Origin: Planctomycetales bacterium
GTDB lineage: Bacteria; Planctomycetota; Planctomycetia; Pirellulales; Pirellulaceae
Length of the DNA stretch: 64,000 nucleotides
Assembly (NCBI GenBank): GCA_020426845.1
Contig: JAGQPF010000342.1
Coordinates: 1 to 64,000 of the forward strand
Reading direction: 5' to 3'
Below, one piece after another: positions 8,973 through 17,283 of this stretch. The position numbers and the translations under genes were made by a program. Numbering within the stretch: the stretch's first letter is position 1; the number at the start of each line of letters is the position of its first letter. The notes beneath the pieces are model-generated. The model saw nothing but the letters and a program-made list of their open reading frames with translations. It searched no databases and was not told the origin of the DNA.

Positions 8973-9584
8973 TCAGCTGTTTTCCGAAAAACATGAAGAC
9001 GACTCGACCAATCCCTCGGATTCGGCGCGCAAACGCCTAAGGACACGAGACTTAGCGAGGCACACGGCATTCAGGGAAATCCCCAGTTCCTCCGCCACAA
9101 CGTCCGGCTTCGCCCCGTCCAACGCCACGCGACAGAACGCCGTCCAGGTGTCTGAAGTGAAATGAGGCTGGGCAAGGGTGAGCAGTTGACGAAGCACAAA
9201 CTGATCGTGCTCACGATTCCAGATCAGGCTCATTTCACTGGAGGGGTCGTCCAATTGCGCCAATCTGGCATCGATGTCCGAATCGCCTCTCGCCTGTGGG
9301 CGACGATCCCGAGATCTCCAGAACTTGCGCAGCCGGTTGACCAGGATCGCCTTGAGCCAACCGCGAAATGCGCCGGGCTGACCCGCGTGCTCGAATTGAT
9401 CGAGATCTTTCGATACGGCCAGCAGCACTTCCTGCGTAAGATCATCTGCATCGCTGACTTGGACGTCGTACTTCCGCAGCCAGGTCTGGAGCAAGGGCGC
9501 ATAGAGCTCCATCAGCCGATCCCAACTTTCGGATTCGGGGGAGCGACGAAGGCGGTTGAGCAAGCTGAGCGACGTCTCATGCAT
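8973..9584 (-). CDS. ECF-type RNA polymerase sigma factor
   Basis: The 203-residue protein shows sigma region 2 (LYAPLLQTWLRKY followed by DADDLTQEVLLAV) and sigma region 4 with a helix-turn-helix at DVVAEELGISLNAVCLAKSR. A region of ~40 residues between them is longer than a minimal linker. The arrangement, a sigma factor followed directly by a Ser/Thr kinase, is a known planctomycete pattern (ECF groups linked to kinases). No classical anti-sigma gene is adjacent; the zinc-finger-like motif in the kinase may take that part. Confidence 0.85.
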   Translation of the reverse strand: MHETSLSLLNRLRRSPESESWDRLMELYAPLLQTWLRKYDVQVSDADDLTQEVLLAVSKDLDQFEHAGQPGAFRGWLKAILVNRLRKFWRSRDRRPQARGDSDIDARLAQLDDPSSEMSLIWNREHDQFVLRQLLTLAQPHFTSDTWTAFCRVALDGAKPDVVAEELGISLNAVCLAKSRVLRRLRAESEGLVESSSCFSENS

Positions 9585-9664
9585 TTTGACCCACGACCCC
9601 TTCCGGCTGACCGCTTGGTTTCAACACGGCCGCCTCAACACACTTCAAAACGGCAAGAACAGGC

Positions 9665-10171
9665 TCAGCTCTCATCCTCCTCATGATCTTCGTGCGTGCG
9701 AACGAACATCGCGCGCTTCTGATCAGGGAGCGAGTAGTCGAAACCGCAGTCGCGCAGAAAGCTCTCCGACGAGGTGATCGCCATCAGCTCGAGCACCTGT
9801 TTGTGGCGGGCCCAGTTGACGCAGCGTTCAACCAGCTCTCGGCCGAGCCCGCGGCGTTGGAATCGCACATCCACGGCGAGACACTGCACTTCCGCGAGCT
9901 TGCGCGAGTACATTTCGACAGCGGCGAAGCCGACAATCTCGTGACCGGTCGGGCCTCCATCGCAGGCGACCCTTGTGAGGCCCGGTGGACCGGCCACCGC
10001 CACAAAGCCGGACAGAGCGAGCCGATCCAGCTCCTCGCGTGTGCGGCGCAGCAGCAGGCGGGCTTTGACAAACGGCTTCAATAGCTGCTCGACGGCGTCG
10101 ACATCGTCGAGATTGGCCTCGCGGACGTACACCTCGCCGGGCGTGTCGCTCATGTCACTCATGAAAGGCAC
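9665..10171 (-). CDS. GNAT N-acetyltransferase, N-acetylglutamate synthase-like, with an in-frame repeat insertion
   Basis: The 168-residue protein has a GNAT fold close to ArgA-type synthases: REANLDDVDAVEQLL at the N-terminus, LAEVQCLAVDVRFQRRGLG with the acetyl-CoA loop (QRRGLG, ~105-110), and a C-terminal ITSSESFLRDCGFDYSLPDQK typical of that group. Residues 61-77 (GPPGLTRVACDGGPTGH) do not belong to the fold; they are encoded by the palindromic element at 9944-9993 and sit in the turn between FVAVA and EIVGFAAVEMYS, where relatives have only about two residues. The insertion is 51 bases, so the frame is kept. The gene overlaps the 3' end of the ArgE-like gene. A role in arginine synthesis is inferred. 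Start could be M1, M4 or M7. Confidence 0.8.
   Translation of the reverse strand: MPFMSDMSDTPGEVYVREANLDDVDAVEQLLKPFVKARLLLRRTREELDRLALSGFVAVAGPPGLTRVACDGGPTGHEIVGFAAVEMYSRKLAEVQCLAVDVRFQRRGLGRELVERCVNWARHKQVLELMAITSSESFLRDCGFDYSLPDQKRAMFVRTHEDHEEDES
9944..9993. repeat. 50-bp palindromic element, copy B (inside the GNAT gene)
   Basis: The left arm CCGGTC-GGGCCTC pairs with GAGGCCC-GGTG-GACCGG on the right. The 19-base middle holds TCGC-AG-GCGA. It is translated on the minus strand in the same frame as copy A. Confidence 0.85.
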
Positions 10172-11337
10172 CAGTGTTGAATCAATTTTTGGTAAAGAGC
10201 AACGCCCGCGTCCAACTGGGAGCGTTCGATGAATTCGCCCGCCGTGTGGGCCTGCGCGATGTCGCCGGGCCCCAGCACCGCCATCTGACGCAGATCTGTC
10301 AGCACTCCGCCATCGGTGCCGTAGCAGACGGTTTGCGAGCGTTGTTGGCCCGCGAGCCCAAGCAGCTCGACGATGTAGGCGGAATTCGGGTCAGTGAACA
10401 CGGGCGCGGCGTTGTTGAAGCCCTGGAATTCGAGCCCGTTGGCCTCGGCGGCCTGCCTCGCCCGCTCAAGCAGCTGCTCGGCATCCTGTCCCGGCATGGG
10501 TCGGAAGTAGACGGTGCAGACGCTCTGTGGAGGCTTGATGTTGATGGCGTGAGTGTGGTCGTTGATGCCGATATTCCAACTCACGACGGGAGGGTCAAAT
10601 CGATCGTCTTGCCAGCCGGGGTCCGACTCCAACTCGTCGTGCATTTGTTTCATCACTTGCAGGAACGGAATCATCGCCAGATTGGCGTTGCGGCCTCGCC
10701 GGCTGCTCGAATGCGCCGACTCGCCGCGCGCGGTGGCAATCAGCCCCGCAGTGCCCTTGTGCGCGTGCACGACCTGCAGCCGGGTCGGCTCGCCAATCAC
10801 CGCCCGCGTCTGGAGCTCGCACATCTCTCCGAACAGACGCGACCGCTCGGCCACCTGGCGGGCGCCGCCGTAGCCAATCTCCTCGTCCGCCGTGGTGGTG
10901 ATGAACAGCGGCGCCTGGAGTGCGCCGAGCTCGACGCGCGAGGCGGCTGCCAGCATGCAGGCGACAGACCCTTTCATGTCACAGCTGCCGCGTCCGTACA
11001 GCCGGTCGTCGGTCAGCGTCGGCTCGAACGGCCCGCCTGGCCCGCTCCAATCGTCCGCCGGCACCACATCCGTATGGCCGAAGTAGGCCATGCCTGGAGA
11101 ACCATTCCCAACTGTTTGGGCCTCTATTGACGCCCGAGTTGGTCCCGCCCTGCCGATCACATTGCATTTGACCGTGCCATGGTCGTCCTCATAGTCGACC
11201 CGCTCGGTCTCGAACCCGAGCTCCTCGAGCCGTTGCTGCACGTAGTCGGTGACGTCGCGGTTCGAGCGGCGGCTCACGGAGTCGAAACGCACCAAGTCCA
11301 TGGTGAGCTCGACGGGGTCAATCGTTTGGCGCGTCAT
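10159..11337 (-). CDS. argE: M20 family peptidase, acetylornithine deacetylase/ArgE-like
   Basis: The 392-residue protein has the M20 metal and catalytic motifs: H88-T-D90 in GHTDVVP, D120 in GRGSCDMKG and E152-E153 in TTTADEEIGY. A GEPT motif and a C-terminal HTAGEFIE motif are also present. The dimerisation domain lies at ~190-300. The family includes ArgE, DapE and related deacylases; pairing with an acetylglutamate synthase-like GNAT favours ArgE (N-acetylornithine to ornithine), which is inference. Residues ~66-81 (TRASIEAQTVGNGSP), just before the HTD motif, look like an insertion because relatives go almost directly from the preceding strand to GMAYFGHTDVVP. The DNA there is a palindrome (see 11108-11142). 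Confidence 0.8.
   Translation of the reverse strand: MTRQTIDPVELTMDLVRFDSVSRRSNRDVTDYVQQRLEELGFETERVDYEDDHGTVKCNVIGRAGPTRASIEAQTVGNGSPGMAYFGHTDVVPADDWSGPGGPFEPTLTDDRLYGRGSCDMKGSVACMLAAASRVELGALQAPLFITTTADEEIGYGGARQVAERSRLFGEMCELQTRAVIGEPTRLQVVHAHKGTAGLIATARGESAHSSSRRGRNANLAMIPFLQVMKQMHDELESDPGWQDDRFDPPVVSWNIGINDHTHAINIKPPQSVCTVYFRPMPGQDAEQLLERARQAAEANGLEFQGFNNAAPVFTDPNSAYIVELLGLAGQQRSQTVCYGTDGGVLTDLRQMAVLGPGDIAQAHTAGEFIERSQLDAGVALYQKLIQHWCLS
11108..11142. repeat. 35-bp palindrome inside the ArgE-like gene
   Basis: CCAACT...GGGC on the left pairs with GCCC...AGTTGG on the right. The minus-strand half AATAGAGGCCCAAACAGT resembles GATGGAGGCCCAACCGGT of the 50-bp family, so this may be a shortened, diverged member. 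The reading frame through it differs by one base from that in the GNAT gene. Confidence 0.55.
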
Positions 11338-11378
11338 GGCGTCGTCCCGGGGAGAGTAGGCTGGCTGAATTGATACGC

Positions 11379-12248
11379 TCAGTTGTGGCGGATGTCCAGG
11401 CGCCCATCACGAAGCAACCCAAACAGGGCGGCCGCGATCAAGTCGGCAGTGGCGCCGGGGTTGCGGCGATTGCCGTCGCTCCGCATCCAAAAGTCCAGCT
11501 CACTCAACGCGTAGTGGTAGGACTCGCTATCCGGAGCGCCTTGGTCGAGCGCGTGCGCAGCGCGATCGCGAGCCTCCTCGGCCACTCGGTCCCCGCACTT
11601 GCGACGAATCAACGAGTCGCCACGCTGCGACAGGCTGATCAGCTGGACGTGCACAATGCCCCGCGACCACCCCATCTCGGCGCAATGCCGCTCGAGGTTC
11701 CGGGCCAGCACGTCGAGCACGTAGGCGAAGTCGGTCGCGTACTGCTCCGCCACCTGATCCCGCTCGGCCGCAGCCTGCATGGCGGCCAACAAACTGTCAG
11801 GCGCAGGCCCTTGGACATCCATCGACTCCGCGCTGCCCAGTCCTCCCGGAGCGGCGAGCCGGATCGCCTGGTAGGTCGCGCCGGCGTCTGCCGGGGTCAG
11901 TCGCCCGAGCACTTGCCTGACGGCTTCCCGCGAAAGCGGCGCCGCGTCGTCGACGGCCGCCAGCGGCGCCAACAGCAATGCGATGCCAAGATTCGGGTTG
12001 CTGCGAGTCGCGCGGGAGGTGGCTTGAACGGCCTGCAGAATCGCCGCGCCAACGCCCAGCTCGGCGACTCGTTCCAGCGGCGGCGCGATCTCGACGGCCG
12101 CCGCGCAGAAGTCGTAAAAGGTCAGGTCCGCGAAGTCGGCGCCCCGATGCACATTGCCAACCTTCGGGGCAGACGCCTCCATCAGGCAAGCCAGTGTGGC
12201 GCACCGTCCCAGATGACGTCGAAACTCGAGTTGTTCTTTGCGATCCAT
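11379..12248 (-). CDS. Triphosphoribosyl-dephospho-CoA synthase-like protein (CitG/MdcB family)
   Basis: The 289-residue protein matches the CitG fold: GNVHRGADFADLTFYDF near residue 30, SNPNLGIALLLAPLAA near 85-100 and a C-terminal NPGATADLIAAALF. Classical CitG makes the prosthetic-group precursor of citrate or malonate lyase acyl carrier proteins, but no lyase genes are present here. Homologues also occur in methanogens and in bacteria with tetrahydromethanopterin-linked C1 metabolism. The neighbouring pterin synthase-like gene and the FwdB-like gene 9 kb away point that way, but this is inference. It lies 88 bases after the pterin gene and 41 bases before the ArgE-like gene. Confidence 0.75.
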   Translation of the reverse strand: MDRKEQLEFRRHLGRCATLACLMEASAPKVGNVHRGADFADLTFYDFCAAAVEIAPPLERVAELGVGAAILQAVQATSRATRSNPNLGIALLLAPLAAVDDAAPLSREAVRQVLGRLTPADAGATYQAIRLAAPGGLGSAESMDVQGPAPDSLLAAMQAAAERDQVAEQYATDFAYVLDVLARNLERHCAEMGWSRGIVHVQLISLSQRGDSLIRRKCGDRVAEEARDRAAHALDQGAPDSESYHYALSELDFWMRSDGNRRNPGATADLIAAALFGLLRDGRLDIRHN

Positions 12249-12336
12249 TGGGCCTGGCAGGCGGTTCAGTTAGCAGCGTGTTGAACAACAACGCACCACA
12301 GGCAAGTGTCTTTTCAACGGCGTCTTATCTCATCTC

Positions 12337-12837
12337 TCATGGCTCCATCGGCCCAAGCGGACCGGAGTCCCATTCGCCCCATTGGCCGTGATTCTCGTCA
12401 ACGCCAATCGCAACTCGCGCGGGATGGATGCCGCGCTCCGCCAACGCCTTGAGCAGCAGGCCGCCAATGTGCTTGGCCAACAGCTCAGCCGTCGTGTTTC
12501 GGACCGGCAGCAGCACGCAGTCCTCGAGCGGAAACACCCAGCGGCGATCCTCGAAGGTGGCGGTCACTTCGCGTTCGGTCTGCGTGACGCGGATCGTGGG
12601 GTGCTCTGTCGGCAGCAGCACATGGTGATCCAATGCCAAAACAATGTCACGCAGCTCGTCTCGCAGGGCGATGAAGTCGACGACGTAGGCGTGCTCCTCG
12701 AGCGGCCCCCAGACGTCGGCGCGCACGCCGTAATTGTGCCCGTGCAAACGCTCGCAGATGTTGGCTCCGAACGTGATGAAGTGAGCGGCGCTGAAAACCA
12801 GCTGCTCCTTGTGGAGGTGAACGCGAAAGCTCTCCAT
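12337..12837 (-). CDS. 6-pyruvoyl-tetrahydropterin synthase / QueD-like protein
   Basis: The 166-residue protein carries the PTPS-fold signature: FSAAH with H19, then C28-x3-H32-G-H34 in ICERLHGHNY, giving three zinc-binding histidines and the nearby cysteine typical of QueD-type enzymes. A DHHVLL segment follows at about residue 70. It differs from a minimal 120-residue QueD by an extra central beta segment (TEREVTATFEDRRWVFP). Possible roles are queuosine (6-carboxytetrahydropterin) or methanopterin synthesis; next to a CitG-like gene the second is attractive but unproven. It starts 3 bases after the acyltransferase stop. Confidence 0.8.
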   Translation of the reverse strand: MESFRVHLHKEQLVFSAAHFITFGANICERLHGHNYGVRADVWGPLEEHAYVVDFIALRDELRDIVLALDHHVLLPTEHPTIRVTQTEREVTATFEDRRWVFPLEDCVLLPVRNTTAELLAKHIGGLLLKALAERGIHPARVAIGVDENHGQWGEWDSGPLGPMEP

Positions 12838-12840
12838 GCA

Positions 12841-13500
12841 TTAGACTCCGGCGCGGTGCTTGACACGGTGCACGGCATCTCGATGGCAAACGTCAATGCG
12901 TGCGGACAATTCGCAAAGCAGCTGCTCGTCGTCGCGCTGCTGGTACCACTCTTGCGAGATCGGCTCACCGACGACGACATCCACGACCGACGGCAGCGGC
13001 ATCAGTCGCTGGCGCGGCCAGGACTCGAAGGCGCCGGCGATGCCAACGGGCAGAATCGGCACCCGGCCGCGTCGCGCGAGCGAGCAGACCCCGGGCATCA
13101 TCGGCTGCAAGGCGCCGTCGCGCGAGCGCGTGCCTTCGGGAAAGACGAGCACGGGCTCGCCGCGCCGCAGACGCTTCAGCGTCTCCTTCATTCCAGCCAG
13201 GCCCAGCCCGTCGCGGTTGAGCGGAATGGCGTCGAGAAATCGGATCACCGGACCGAGCGGAAAACGGAACAGCGTCTCGCGCGCCAGGTAGTTCACTTTG
13301 CGATCGAACGTGCAGCCGATGAGAATCGGATCGAGATAGCTTTGATGGTTGGCGCAGACCAGCGCGCCGTCCAACTCGTCCAGACGCCAGCGATGGTGGC
13401 AGCGAAGACGCAAAGTCGCGACCCCCATCATGCGGCTGGTCCACCTCACGGCGCGATACCCAAGCCGCTTGTGCAGCGGCAGCTGAAACTCAGTCGGCAT
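12841..13500 (-). CDS. plsC: 1-acyl-sn-glycerol-3-phosphate acyltransferase family protein (PlsC-like)
   Basis: The 219-residue protein has the HX4D catalytic motif (H52 and D57 in NHQSYLD) and the phosphate-binding FPEGTRS motif near residue 120, followed by PILPVGI. This family transfers an acyl chain to lysophosphatidic acid at the inner membrane. The start overlaps the end of cmk by 11 bases. The coupling cmk-plsC is seen in many bacteria. Confidence 0.88.
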   Translation of the reverse strand: MPTEFQLPLHKRLGYRAVRWTSRMMGVATLRLRCHHRWRLDELDGALVCANHQSYLDPILIGCTFDRKVNYLARETLFRFPLGPVIRFLDAIPLNRDGLGLAGMKETLKRLRRGEPVLVFPEGTRSRDGALQPMMPGVCSLARRGRVPILPVGIAGAFESWPRQRLMPLPSVVDVVVGEPISQEWYQQRDDEQLLCELSARIDVCHRDAVHRVKHRAGV

Positions 13501-14152
13501 GGCGAGCCGCCTCCCGCACCACCTGCTCCAAACGCTCCACCACTTGGTCGAAGCTCATGCCGTCGGTGCAGATCCGCACGGCGTCCTCCGCCTGCATGAG
13601 TCGGCCGACCGCGCGCTGCTCGTCCTGCGCATCGCGCTGTTGAATCTGCTCGAGCAATTGGTCGCGGGGCATCTCGACGCCGTTGGCCGCCAGCTCGAGT
13701 TGCCGTCGCCGCGCTCGCTCCTCGGGGGTCGCCGTCAGAAAAATCTTGCACTCGGCGTCGGGAAACGCGACCGTGCCTTGGTCGCGTCCTTCGGTGACCA
13801 CATTGCCGAGCTCCTCTGCGAGTCGGCGCTGCAGCTCGACAAGCTGGCCGCGGATGCCGGGGTTGTCGGCGGCCAGCCGCGTCGCATTGGTGACCCGCAG
13901 CGAGCGGATCTCGCCGGTGACATCGCGTCCCTCGAGCTCCACCTTGTGCTCGCTAAACTCGAGCGTCAGCCCCTCGGCTCGCCGAGCCGCCTCATCGTGC
14001 GGCAGCTCGTCCCAGCCGTGGTTCAACAGCGCCAGCGCGACGGCCCGATACATGGCGCCGGTGTCGAGAAACCGATAGCCGAGCCGCTCGGCGAGGGCTC
14101 GGGCCACACTGCTCTTGCCGGCGCCTGCCGGGCCGTCGATAGTCACGATCAT
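13490..14152 (-). CDS. cmk: Cytidylate kinase
   Basis: The 220-residue enzyme phosphorylates CMP and dCMP with ATP. The P-loop GPAGAGKSS is at residues 7-15, followed by DTGAMYRAVA and the nucleoside-binding TEGRDQGTVAFPDA, with the family's RxxxRR-type lid (EERARRRQ). ATG 14152 overlaps the stop of the upstream gene as ATGA, which decides the start over a possible upstream one at 14182. Confidence 0.92.
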   Translation of the reverse strand: MIVTIDGPAGAGKSSVARALAERLGYRFLDTGAMYRAVALALLNHGWDELPHDEAARRAEGLTLEFSEHKVELEGRDVTGEIRSLRVTNATRLAADNPGIRGQLVELQRRLAEELGNVVTEGRDQGTVAFPDAECKIFLTATPEERARRRQLELAANGVEMPRDQLLEQIQQRDAQDEQRAVGRLMQAEDAVRICTDGMSFDQVVERLEQVVREAARHAD

Positions 14153-16929
14153 TCTGCCCACTCCGCGCGTACGATCAGCCATTCCCGTCCGGAAAGTTCG
14201 AGGTGCGCTGCGCCCTGTTCAACGCGCGCCTCGGAGATCATCTCGCCATCCAGGTTGACCACCCGGGCGCGAGCGATCGGGCGCAGCGATTGCAGACGCA
14301 CTTGCGCGGCCCGTCCGGCAGTCTCAAGCAGCCTCGCCTCAAATCCGATCACTCGGCCGTCCGCCACCAACGGCTGCCAACGGGTGGCGGTCACGTTCTT
14401 GGCCTGCAGGTGGAACAGCCACGCCGACGTGGCCGTCCCCGGGGCCGCCAGCCCGTCGCTGGAACGCGGCGGCGCCGCCAGCGCCAGCGCCTCGGCCAAG
14501 GGATAGGCGACATCCACGCCGATGCCGAGTTGAAAGGCTCGCGCCGGCTCGTTGCGGACAATCAGCAGCGTGTCGAGCGACGACAAGCCGACCCGGCGGT
14601 GGTAGGGCAAACCGCGAGGAAAGATGGTGGTCGCGTGCGCGCCGGTCCGCATCTCGATGTAGTGGGAGGCGTCGATCCGCTTGCGGTCCTCCATCGAGTG
14701 CCTCGCTTGATTGACGTCGCAGGCCAGCTCCGCCGACTCGTCGCGCCAAGCGACGCGGCTGGCGAAGTAGGAATTCCAAGGGTCAGCCCGCAACTCGGCC
14801 AGCGGATCGAGCTCAATCTCCACGCCGAGGATCCGCGAGCCCCGGACGACTCGCAGCGTCTGCTGAAAGGTCGCGGCCGTCTCGCCCTTTTCATCCAACA
14901 ACCGCCCGGTGGCGCGAATGGCCCCCTCGAGTCGCGTGGCAACAAGTGTCTCGATGTTGTCAGCAACCATGGTGGAATACTTGGCGCGCTCGCCCGACGA
15001 TCCGGAGACTCGCATTGCCAGCTGCTGTGACATGCGGTTGCCTCGAGTTTCGTAGCTCCGCACGGCGCCGATGCCGCCCGACTGCGGATTGACGGTGATT
15101 TCGAGAAACTCGTTCCGCAACATCAACCCTTCGACCAGCACCGGGTCGCTGCGCTTCGGCGAATACTGAGGGCCCGGGCGAAGGTGGACGTAGCCCATCG
15201 GGGGCAAGTCGACGACGGCGGCGGGCTCGCCCGCGTGATCAATGGCATAGACGGGCGCGACGCGCTCGGGCGGCGAGTTAAAACCAGGCAGCGGCACCAG
15301 CACCCGCCGCACCGAGGGGTACGGATTCCAGAGCATCACGCCGTCGCCGGCCGCCAGTTTCAGGGCCTCATTGGCATGCCCGGCGGCCGCGCGATGCGTA
15401 GCGGCCGCGACGGAGGCGTCGGCGTTGTCCACCAGTGCGCGAGTCTCGCACGCTGCATCGAGCTCCGCAATCGCTTCGTTTGGCAGGTCGCGTGGCCGGC
15501 GATCAATGCTGCTCGCGAGAAAACCCAAGTTGGCGGCCGCGACAAGCTCGGCCCGTTCTCGGTGATAGTCGACCCAGCGCGACAGCGGCGCCTCTTGTTG
15601 TCGGACAATCGCTTGGCGGAGGTACGGAGAGCGAAATCGCGCCGCGGCCAACCGCTCCGATTGACTGGGGCGGTCGGTGTCCGAGAAGTAAGCATCAATC
15701 GTGATCAGCTTGCCGAGAGCGGAGGTGCGACGCGCTGCGCGGCGCAAGTCTTCCAAATAAGGGCTCGCTTGTCCCGGCCAATGAGCGATCACCATGGTGG
15801 CGACGTGGTCCATGTCCATCGTCTCGCCCGTCTTCAACGCCAGCCCTAAAAACGTCTCGGGCAACGCGGCGTTCAACGGCGCCTTGGCGATGGCCTCGAC
15901 CGTTGTTCGATCGCTGCCCTCCCAGAGCGTCTTGACCTGAGCCCCCTCGGGAAACCGCCCGTCCTCAAACGTCGCGTGGAGCGCAAACGGCATCTGGAGT
16001 TTCTGCAGCAACTGGGGCAGCGTGGGCGACAGCCCGTATCGTCGCCGCCCAAACACGCGCGGACGCTGCCCGAGCCGCTCGGCGACCGCGTCGCGGCCCT
16101 GTTGCAGTTGCGTGGCAACGGCCTCCATGGGCAGCAGCGGCAGCGGCAACTCCCGAGCATCGCAAGCGATCAGGCCGACGGCGCCGTCACGCCACTGTGC
16201 CGTGAGACGCTCGGCGACAGGTGTTCCGGCCAACGCTTCCAACACTCCCGCCGATAGCAGAAAACTGACCGGGCTGCCGGAATCCAATTCCGACTCCAGC
16301 CCCGCGCCCAACGTGCCGGGGCCCAACATTACCAAATCGATAATGTAGGAGTCGACGGAATAAAATAGATCTCGCTCTTCACTAAGCAGATCGAAACAGG
16401 CCGTCAGCTTCTCCTCGGCCAGTTCAAGGTTGGCATCCGCCAGAGCGTTGGCGGCTGCGACAACCTGGTTGGCGAAGTGCACCTCATCCAGATTGCTGGA
16501 GTATCGCATCTGGCGAGTGAGAATTTGTACTTGGAGATAGGCGTACCCGAGCGCAAAGAAGTCTTTGACGTAGGCAGCGTCGAACGCTGGCCCGTCGTCC
16601 AGCGCCTCCAAGGCGATCGTAACGATCTCGTCGCGAGAATCCTTGCGGCGAATGGGACAGCCACCGCTCTCCTTGGCTCGTTGAACGAAGCCGGTCGGCA
16701 ATTCCGTGTGGCTGACGGGTGGAATCACCAGTAGTCGGCCCTCGAGTTCGTTCGGCGGATCGTCCATCCGCGACCAGGTCGGCATCGACTGGGCTGAGTG
16801 AATGAAAGCGGGGTGCCAAAGTGACGTCCAGGCGGCCAGTAGTCCGTTGGCCTCGTCGCCTTCCGTGTAAACCGGAAAATCCTCGATGCTGTGGCATGGC
16901 AGCAGGATGACCAATTCCTGAAATCTCAT
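14149..16929 (-). CDS. Large conserved protein, glycoside hydrolase GH38/GH57-like
   Basis: The 926-residue protein has no signal peptide. Its first third begins MRFQELVILLPCHSIEDFPVY and reads like a polysaccharide-processing barrel. The last ~330 residues look like the beta-sandwich end of alpha-mannosidase-type enzymes: LRNEFLEITVNPQSGGIGAV, then a long beta-rich segment ending in ...IARARVVNLDGE. I infer a carbohydrate-active enzyme but cannot name the catalytic residues. It is the first gene of the cmk-plsC string and is coupled to cmk by ATGA. Confidence 0.55.
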   Translation of the reverse strand: MRFQELVILLPCHSIEDFPVYTEGDEANGLLAAWTSLWHPAFIHSAQSMPTWSRMDDPPNELEGRLLVIPPVSHTELPTGFVQRAKESGGCPIRRKDSRDEIVTIALEALDDGPAFDAAYVKDFFALGYAYLQVQILTRQMRYSSNLDEVHFANQVVAAANALADANLELAEEKLTACFDLLSEERDLFYSVDSYIIDLVMLGPGTLGAGLESELDSGSPVSFLLSAGVLEALAGTPVAERLTAQWRDGAVGLIACDARELPLPLLPMEAVATQLQQGRDAVAERLGQRPRVFGRRRYGLSPTLPQLLQKLQMPFALHATFEDGRFPEGAQVKTLWEGSDRTTVEAIAKAPLNAALPETFLGLALKTGETMDMDHVATMVIAHWPGQASPYLEDLRRAARRTSALGKLITIDAYFSDTDRPSQSERLAAARFRSPYLRQAIVRQQEAPLSRWVDYHRERAELVAAANLGFLASSIDRRPRDLPNEAIAELDAACETRALVDNADASVAAATHRAAAGHANEALKLAAGDGVMLWNPYPSVRRVLVPLPGFNSPPERVAPVYAIDHAGEPAAVVDLPPMGYVHLRPGPQYSPKRSDPVLVEGLMLRNEFLEITVNPQSGGIGAVRSYETRGNRMSQQLAMRVSGSSGERAKYSTMVADNIETLVATRLEGAIRATGRLLDEKGETAATFQQTLRVVRGSRILGVEIELDPLAELRADPWNSYFASRVAWRDESAELACDVNQARHSMEDRKRIDASHYIEMRTGAHATTIFPRGLPYHRRVGLSSLDTLLIVRNEPARAFQLGIGVDVAYPLAEALALAAPPRSSDGLAAPGTATSAWLFHLQAKNVTATRWQPLVADGRVIGFEARLLETAGRAAQVRLQSLRPIARARVVNLDGEMISEARVEQGAAHLELSGREWLIVRAEWAE

Positions 16930-17253
16930 GGCGCGTCAAATCGGTAGGTGGGCGACGCGGTCCCGGCCCGCCAAGCGAGCCCCCAACAGGAGGGGCACGT
17001 GGCAATCGGGAGAAACGCGCGAAAGCATGGGGCGACTGGATCGGGCTGATTGGGGAGGATGACGTCGTCGGGCGCTGGGGCTCTCTGGCGACAGCGAACG
17101 AGTGATCCTCACGAGCCCACGGAAGCGTGCCGAGGGCATTGGCCGCAGGCGACTTCACGATACCGTCTGGGGCATTGGACGTCGAGTGTTGGAACAATCG
17201 TTATGTTCCTGCCAGACAATCAGTTAGCGAGGTCGCGGCGGCGGGGAGATTTC

Positions 17254-17283
17254 TTGACATTCGGGAGCGACCGTCACTAAAGT
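17254..17283 (+). promoter_or_regulatory. Possible sigma-70-type promoter upstream of the pilM-like operon
   Basis: TTGACA at 17254-17259 is followed after 18 bases by TAAAGT at 17278-17283, about 300 bases upstream of ATG 17581. Between 16930 and 17580 no gene is visible. The leader also carries short repeats of the type ggccgttgaaaaacacc (17362-17400). Assignment by eye only. Confidence 0.3.

Noticed and set aside
10174-11130. Plus-strand open frame opposite the ArgE-like gene
   Set aside because: Antisense of a clear M20 peptidase.
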